Shown here piece after piece: positions 57,287 to 64,000 of a stretch of 64,000 nt of DNA. Made by a program: the position numbers and the translations under genes. Below the pieces are notes generated by a model that saw only the letters and a program-made list of their open reading frames with translations, searched no databases and was not told the origin of the DNA. Origin of the DNA: Turbatrix aceti (taxonomy: Eukaryota; Nematoda; Chromadorea; Rhabditida; Panagrolaimidae); contig OZ017766.1 in the NCBI GenBank assembly GCA_963969345.1, positions 2,170,001 to 2,234,000 on the forward strand, in the 5' to 3' direction. Numbering within the stretch: position 1 is the first letter of the stretch; every line of letters begins with the position of its first letter.

Positions 57287-58182
57287 ATGAGCAAGTCTGT
57301 GGCAAAGTGGCTGACGACTATCGCATTCACTTCGGGGTGTATCGTCTCAGCGAAACCCGTGGAAACTTCTCCGCAAGTACCTGAATTTTCTTTCTCGTTG
57401 GCCCTTATCGTCATCACCGGCATTGGTGCCATTGTGTCGGTGATCGCATGTTTGGCACACTGCCAGAAACATTATCCTGACTCGTCCGATGACTATGACA
57501 CCACGAACCTGACAGCGACGAGTCGCAAGACGAAGCGGCGTGCTTCGCAGTCGTCTTCTGATGATTCCCCTGCACCCAAGGCCAAGAAGCGCCGAGATTC
57601 TGTCTCGGCGTCAAAAAAATATGTATCTGAGTCCTGTTCTTCGATAAAGTCTGACAAGGAGGTCCCAGCGAGTTCTACGGCATCTGAGCGGTCTTGCAGG
57701 ATCTCAATTCCTGGCTCCCGGGGGACTTCGCCGATGTCAGGTGCCTTGTTGACCAAGTCGCCGAATTCGACGTTGTTTGTGGCGCTAGATGGGGATCCCC
57801 TGGTGAGTGTGGGACATTCGGTGCGCGTATAAACCGCTCATTGCAGGTGGTGAACAGGATGCGCTCGGCTGAGATCGTTCGGCGGCGCAGCACACCAAAG
57901 CACTATCTCCTGCGACCCCCGCCGATGTCTGCAGAGACAGTTGGCAACCTGGGCAACGACACACCCGAAAACCATGGCGAGGAAGGGTCCACCGTGTCTC
58001 TGCAGAGCTGTCTTAGCCAGGAACATCTCATCGATTACGGCAGCAATCCCATCGTCGGTGGCAGGAAGATTCCCCCTTCTTCTCTGCAGGTCACCACCCC
58101 TCCTCCGACCCCGAAGTCCGGATCGGGTATGCCAGGCACCGCCAACGGGCCGCCTGCTTCTGCTCCGCTCAAAAACGCCTAA
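57287..58182 (+). CDS. Uncharacterised type I membrane protein
   Basis: Exons 57287-57802 and 57847-58182 (44-nt intron), 283 aa. A signal peptide (MSKSVAKWLTTIAFTSGCIV, then SAKPVE) precedes a very short ectodomain and a transmembrane segment (FSLALIVITGIGAIVSVIAC, about residues 36-55). The cytosolic part of about 225 residues is Ser-rich and basic (RKTKRRASQSSSDDSPAPKA, KKRRDSVSASKK). It looks like a target for phosphorylation. The end is Pro/Gly-rich (TTPPPTPKSGSGMPG). I do not recognise the family. The KRR clusters could be a nuclear signal if the tail is cleaved, but that is speculative. Confidence 0.72.
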
Positions 58183-58506
58183 TACCTTGTTTTTGTTTGT
58201 TTGGATCAGATGAACTGTTTGAGCGAACCGGATGCAGAGATGTTGTGCGACTCGACTCGCGTATCTCATCTGATAACCGAAATCGTCTGTCTTTCCCTTG
58301 TGTGTTCTCTGTTTGCTCTCCTTTTTGTGACGACGAAGACAACTTTGAGCACGCTCGTGACAACTGCAGTTGTAGCAGTTTGTTAGCTGTCACGCCGGTT
58401 CCACTTATTTTTAAAAGTTTTTCACGGGAGCGCGCTTTTTACGTTTCTTTTTTTTCCCGGTTGATTCCCGTGACTTTGAAGCTCACTGCCAACTGCGTCT
58501 TCTGCC

Positions 58507-59566
58507 ATGGCGAACATCACGCTGCAGACTGCCGTGCGCTCGTTGACGCGGTCCGTGCTTCTGAATACGGGACGGAAGATTCACGACGATCACGACGACG
58601 ACAACAAGCCGTACCTCCTCGAGTCGGAGATTCTGAGCGAGCTGGCCAAAGAGCAAGCGGAGCTCGAGTTCAAGGAGATTAAGCGGCTCGAGCGCGATCA
58701 CAGCTACGCCGAGTCTTCTGCGTCGTCCTCCATGGACCACCAAAACAGCATTCACAGCATTGCTAACAAGTAAGTCGTCGGCATAAAAAATATTGCCATT
58801 GAAAAACATAATTTTATGCATGCGCGTTTGGTGCGGGGATTTCATGCGTTTTATTGAGAACCAAAGTATAGCAATTATGATATCGATTTTTGTCCAGTTT
58901 CACGTTGCACATGTTTACGGCACGCGCGCTGACAAAAAGAACCTTCAAACTTTTTTTACGGCCCGGGCTTTTCACTTGTCGAGTGGTATTTACAAAAGCA
59001 CAGACACTTACGAAGTGACGTAATTCCGAATTTTAGTTACCTGCGAACAAAGTTCTTTTTTTTATTGTTTACCTCTGCTTTCCCCGACTCTGTGCTTGCT
59101 CATGGCTTGCAGGTAAACACATTTTTCGTTTACCTGCAAGCCAGAAGCGCACCGACGTCACTGACTGGGATAATTACGGTCATTTTATAGTGTTTTCCCT
59201 CTTTATTAATTGGCTTTATCGTATTCCCTCGGGGTGCAAATTTTTTGTGCACATGGCTCAAAAAGTGCTCATTGGTGTCTTCTTTGCAGGATCGGCCTGA
59301 CAGACCACACTGACCCTCTCCACAGCATCCTGCACCATGCCAAGTCGAGCCCGCAGATCCGTAGCGTGGAGTCGCACGAGGACCTTCAGTACGAGAAATC
59401 CGTCTCGACAGCCCGCTTCGAGGGCGTAGAGGAGGAGGCTGCCGACCAGACCGAAGCCGAAGACGACCCCTTTCAGTCGAGGAACGACTCGCAGGACTTT
59501 GACCACTACGACGCCGTTACCGCGGACATCCCTACCATGGAACACGGCGTCGTGCTCTTCCGATGA
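58507..59566 (+). CDS. Uncharacterised acidic 179-aa protein
   Basis: Exons 58507-58769 and 59290-59566, with a 520-nt intron (58770-59289) that is long for this window and carries an inverted repeat. The start is MANITLQTAVRSLTRSVLLN. A His/Asp-rich HDDHDDDN, a helical LAKEQAELEFKEIKRLERDH and an acidic second half (FEGVEEEAADQTEAEDDPFQ) follow. It ends PTMEHGVVLFR. No membrane segment, signal peptide or known domain is seen. It is probably cytosolic or nuclear, function unknown. Confidence 0.68.
59104..59142 (+). repeat. Perfect 15-bp inverted repeat in an intron
   Basis: ggcttgcaggtaaac (59104-59118) is followed by a 9-nt loop (acatttttc) and its exact reverse complement gtttacctgcaagcc (59128-59142). 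One further base pair (t/a) is possible outside. It lies in the 520-nt intron of the 179-aa protein gene. Confidence 0.85.
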
Positions 59567-59836
59567 GGCGCGCGCCTTCGGGCCGCTAATTGGCACATCC
59601 ACCGCACTGCCGCAGGTGTGCACCTGTGTACGCGCCTGCCAGTGCTGTCGCCCGCCGTCGCTAGGCTTGTTGTCTAATTTGTACCTCATGCCACGCGTAC
59701 TCTGCAAATTGTACACTCGATAAAGTTTGATAGCGAGATGCCGTGAGAATTTTGCACGGGCTGGCGCCATGGAAACGACGCGAGTGGCGGCGGTTGGGAG
59801 GCCTCGAGCTTCAGACAGGTTGTGCTCGGCACCAGC

Positions 59837-62800
59837 ATGCTGCGCGATACCAGGGACTCGGCGCTGAAGCAGCTCTCCTTCCTCGGCTTCATCCTGGTCT
59901 TCGTCAAGAAGGACTTCCTCGTCATCAAGCGAAATGCCGCCTTCTTCTTCGCGCAGTGCTTTTTCATCGTGGCGATCGCGTGCATCCTCTGGATCACCGC
60001 GGAGCAGCTCTACCACTTCCGCCGCTACTACCCCTCGCACAGGACCACCCGGTACAACGAGCGGTTCCGTCGCATCACCACGATCAGCCCCTCCGACGGG
60101 GTCAGTAACGTCTCGCTCGACTCCCTCACGGCCCAGGAGTTCTCGCATATGATCGCTTCGTGTCACGGGACTCACAACCAGCTCATCCGGTGGGACATCA
60201 GCGTGGACAACGCGTCGCGCTCGCAGCTCAAGTACAGTCTGCAGTGGGAGGAAAGTGGGATTTTGCATTTGCGGAATCACCTGGTTTGTTTCAGAGCTCG
60301 GAGGAGATCCCGGACTTCTTCGCCGACTCTCCGATCGGCTATTACAAGAACGACGACGAGGATGACACCTACGACAGCGATGACTTCCTCAGCACCCTCA
60401 AGTACAGGGAGATCTTCAGCAAGCAGCACTGCGTGGACGGCGTGTACGCGGGCCTCTTCAACGTGTCCTGGGTGCTGGGGTCGAACACGTTCGGCATCTC
60501 GAACACGAACGCCTTTAACGCGTTCTTCTTCCTCCGGTCCATGTTCATGTTCTCCATCATCGCGTACGTGGTGACGGCGGTCTTCACCACGCACCGGATC
60601 ATGAAGGAGAAGGAGAGCGGCATCCACACGTACATGGTCGTCATGGGCATGCCCCGGGGCTCGTACTACCTCATGCACCTTATATCCGCGACCTTCCAGG
60701 TGTTTGTCATTTCAGGCATCACCGGGGCCGGCTACCTCGTCTACCTGGTTGGTTTACCTCCGGCGCGACAAACACATGGACTTCGCTCGCGTTTCAGGAA
60801 TTTGGCAAGATTATAGTGTCTTTTTACTTCCTCTACGGACTCGTCATTGTGTACGTGGCCGTCTTCCTGACGACGATCTTCCGGAACGCGGCCTACACTA
60901 TCCTCACCCTAGTCCTACTGGTTGCGGCGAGCGTAGTCGCGACCTACGTCTTCCCGCCCAAAATATTCGAAGCCTACCGGGCGGTCATCCACGCCGTCTT
61001 CAATCCGTACGCCGTCGTGCAACTCGGCATGGAGGACATCATGACATCCATTGTCTTCGGTGCGTCCATGTTTGTTAGTCACCTGAGCCAGTTGTGTTTC
61101 AGAAACGGGAATGGACTTCTTCGTCGATCTCAAGTACTACTTTTCGCTTGGCGTGTGCTACATCGTGCTCGGCGGCCAGATATGCGTGATCCTGCTGCTC
61201 ACGCTCTACTTTGACTACGTCATGCCGTCGGACGACTCTTCCAAGAAGCACCCCTTTTTCATCTGCGGCTACTCGCAGCAAAAGAAGCGCAACGCCGGCT
61301 ACGAGCCGACTTTCTACAACCCAGACAACTTTGAGGACGAAAAAAGCGGCAGCAATCTCGTGGTTGGGGTGTCCGTGAACGACCTCGTCAAGCGGTGGCC
61401 GACCGGGGACCTTGCCATCAACCACGTCTCCTTCAACGCCTACGAAGGCCAGGTGAGTGTCGTCTGGGAAACTGCTTGATGATGCCGGTTTTCAGGTGAC
61501 CGCCGTGCTCGGCCACAACGGCGCCGGCAAATCGACGTTGTTCGGCTGCTTGACGGGCTTCATCAAACCCACCTCGGGCGACATGCAGGTCCAGCAGGCC
61601 GCTGCCATCGGCTACTGCCCCCAATGGGACCCTCTGTTTTCCTGGCTCACCTGTGAGGAGCACCTGCGCTTCTACGGGGCGCTGAAGATCGCGGAGCGGG
61701 TGTCGGAAGAGGAAGTGACCCGCGTGCTCGCTCTCATGCAACTCAGCGAGGTTTCCTCGATTCTGGCCCGTAATCTGAGCAGTGGCATGCGTCGACGGTT
61801 GTGCGTGGCCATTGCGGTGATAGGAAACAGCAAGGTCGTCCTGCTGGACGAGCCCACGGCCGGCATGGACCCCGCGGCGAGGCAGAACGTCATCCAGATG
61901 ATCGACCAGCTCAAGGAGGGCCGCACGGTTCTGCTCACGACCCACTACATGGACGAGGCCGAGCTGCTCAGCGATCGCATCTGCATCATGGCCCACGGCG
62001 AGCTTGTCTGCAACGGCAGCAGCGACTTTCTTAAGAAGCGCTTTGGCTCCGGCTTCCTCCTCACCATTGTCTTCAAGAACTGCGCCACCAAGCAGCCCCA
62101 CGAGCTGGACTACCTTGCCCGCGACATCATGGACGTCGTGCGTGGCCACTGCGAACAGGCACAGGTCGAAGGGCCCGTCGGCAACCAGTTCGTCATCCTG
62201 CTCCCTTTCGGGCAGCAACGGCTCTTCGGGGACATGTTCGAGGAGCTGGAAACGAAGCGGCACCAGCTGGGCATCCTGTCCTTCGGGCTAAGCATCAACA
62301 GTCTCGAGCAGGTCTTCATCAAGGTCAACGAGTCCGTCGACCCCGCCAGCAGCCCGCAGATGGGCGAGAAGGTCAAACAGCTCATCGACCTGCTCAAAGA
62401 AGGTGCGCTGCTTTTTTAACATTTTTTGCCTAAAATAGATATCTTTTTTCCTTGGCATCCGATTTGCTGAGCTAAGACGGACTTTGCGTCACTGAATTTT
62501 GTTTGCAGAACGCTGTCTGCCTTGCGTGTGGTTCTACCAGTTCCTGGCTCTTTTCATCCGGAAATTCCACTACTTCCGCCGTCATCTGTTTTTGCTTCTG
62601 CTGCCGTTCCTTCTGATTATCCCCCCGGCCGCGTTCGGTCTCATGTACACGTTCATGCCATCCGAGCAATATTCGGCGCGACAGGTGAACCTGGATTTGT
62701 CTGCCGGGCCACGCATGCAGATCTGGTTCAAGCGACCGGAACAGGAGAGCTCTGAAATTGAAAAACGGGCGTTTGACAACCTCATTGAGGAGTTGAAGCG

Positions 62801-64000
62801 CCCCAACGTCGAAGTTGACGTCTTCGAGTTTTACGAGGGTTATCCGATGGAATCATACTTTTTTACCCTCCCTTTTTTGGCCGCTGATATCTCGGTTTCC
62901 AAGTCCTTTGGCTCGTTTGTCATGTTCAACGTGTTCTACAAGGAGAACTTTCCTTTCGTCCGCATGATCGTAGAGAACGCCATCGCTAACTCTTTGCTGA
63001 AGCCATACGGCGGTGAGTTTCGCACGTTGTGACCCCTCTTGAAGGCCTCGCTTCAGCCCGCATCGAGATGGACCTGTACATCCTGGTCCAGGAGGCGCTC
63101 CGCAAGCGCATCTACACCGTCGACATCGTGTCCAAGTTCGTCGGCGGCTACCTACTCTACAGCGTCACTCTTGCTCTGCCCATATTTGTCTACGCCGCGG
63201 AGCGCAAGCAGAACACAGACCACCTCTACGGTCTCGGTCACCTCTCAAAACTCGTGTACTGGGGCACGAGCTTCGTCTGCGACCTGCTGTGGGGCGCGCC
63301 GTTTATCGCGGCCTCGCTGCTAGCCAACATCGGCTCGTTGTCCATCATACACAGCCGGGCACTGATGTTTCGCGCTGCGCTGCTGTCGGTGCCGACGACG
63401 CTGTCCTTCATGCTGCAGACCTTCCTCGCTGCCAAGTTTGCTACTTCTGGCACCCGGGCTTTTGCTTTTCTGCTCGCGTTCAACCTCCTCCTGGGCCCTG
63501 GGATCTTTTACGGCTCTGTGAAGATTCGATCCCTGATGCGTCTCGACACGTTCTGCCGTCTCGTCTTCCCCATTGCGAGCATCGACCTCTACATCAACAG
63601 CTTCATCCCACCGAGGCGGATCTACGGTGGTTCGTACTTGTTCACCGACCGCCGCTTCGACTACTACCCCTTCTACCAGGCCGCGCTGTACTTTATTTTG
63701 CTGCTGAGCATCACGGTGGGAAAATTGTTGCGGAACCTGGTGGCCTTGGTGTGCTGCTGCCAGCGGCGACAGCGCGTCGGGACGGAACTCGACCCGGGCA
63801 GCGAGTCGCGCAGTGACGTCGCGGAAGAGTTGATCAAGGTAATGGAGGTGCCACCCAGCACGTACATGATCGCCAGCAGACATCTCCGCAAGGAGTACTG
63901 GACCTCGACGTGCTCGCATACTGTAGCTCTGGCTGGGCTGAGTCTGGGCATCTCGAAGGGCGAGTGCTTCGGGCTGCTGGGCAGCAACGGCGCCGGCAAG
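59837..64000 (+). CDS. ABCA-family full ABC transporter (3' end beyond window)
   Basis: Exons: 59837-60243, 60297-60747, 60798-61059, 61103-61452, 61496-62402, 62509-63012 and 63057 to the window edge. An N-terminal membrane domain has a first helix in RNAAFFFAQCFFIVAIACIL, a large loop and a helix bundle (FFFLRSMFMFSIIAYVVTAV). Nucleotide-binding domain 1 follows: Walker A GHNGAGKST, Q-loop GYCPQWDPLF, signature NLSSGMRRRL, Walker B VVLLDEPTAGMDP and H-loop LLTTHYMDEAELLSD. The second membrane half starts at about 62509. The window ends in Walker A of NBD2 (GLLGSNGAGK), so one and a bit halves are present. ABCA proteins move lipids. The first exon junction (donor 60244, acceptor at 60294 or 60296) and the start ATG are the weakest points. 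Confidence 0.88.

Noticed and set aside
58201..58386. 61-codon frame with a hydrophobic C-terminal half
   Set aside because: It directly follows the stop of the type I membrane protein and is best explained as 3' UTR. It has no splice or conservation support.

Overview
The window looks like nuclear DNA of a nematode. The evidence is gene structure and gene content. Almost every gene is cut by very short GT-AG introns (most 42-60 nt, typically GTGAGT...TTTTCAG). Many start codons lie directly behind a TTTTCAG/TTTTAG-type acceptor, as expected for spliced-leader trans-splicing. The content includes an MSP-domain protein, a nuclear receptor of the nematode-expanded type, a ShKT-domain secreted protein, a tandem-repeat galectin and a single-anchor UGT. 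Exon joins below were made by hand, and each complete model keeps one open frame (summed exon lengths divisible by three). The species cannot be named.

Layout. 0-5.6 kb is a transposon-struck locus. A UDP-glucuronosyltransferase has a hAT-like MITE 7 bp before its ATG, a young LTR retrotransposon inside its last coding part, and a fold-back repeat element 30 bp after its stop. 6-17.9 kb holds an unknown secreted protein (-), an Mlx-like bHLH factor (-), a SENP/Ulp1 SUMO protease (+), snurportin-1 (-), a NOL6/Nrap homologue lacking its usual N-terminal half (-) and an MFSD14/HIAT1 transporter (-). 20-25.4 kb has four genes for membrane or secreted proteins. 26-28.7 kb is a nuclear receptor with a long glutamine-rich tail (-). 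28.7-32.6 kb shows no gene. 32.6-40.3 kb carries BTBD10/KCTD20-like (-), a 62-aa membrane microprotein (+), a two-LIM protein (-), an MSP-domain protein (-) and a PAN/apple-like membrane protein (-). 40.3-43.1 kb shows no gene.

43.1-64 kb is gene-dense: an acidic protein of unknown family (-), Inscuteable (+), MsrA (-), DPH5 (-), YJU2B/CCDC130 (+), a galectin with a signal peptide (-), a coiled-coil protein (-), a NASP histone chaperone (-), a type I membrane protein (+), an acidic 179-aa protein (+) and the first 1.3 ABC-transporter halves of an ABCA protein cut by the window end (+).

Functions are mostly housekeeping: ribosome biogenesis, snRNP import, splicing, SUMO cycling, translation-factor modification and histone supply. 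Several closely spaced same-strand pairs (NOL6-snurportin, DPH5-MsrA, NASP-coiled coil) could be operons. The most unusual items are the triple transposon hit on the UGT, the GGGGAACT fold-back element, the shortened NOL6, the galectin with an apparent signal peptide and a segment of the ShKT gene that is open in two frames.
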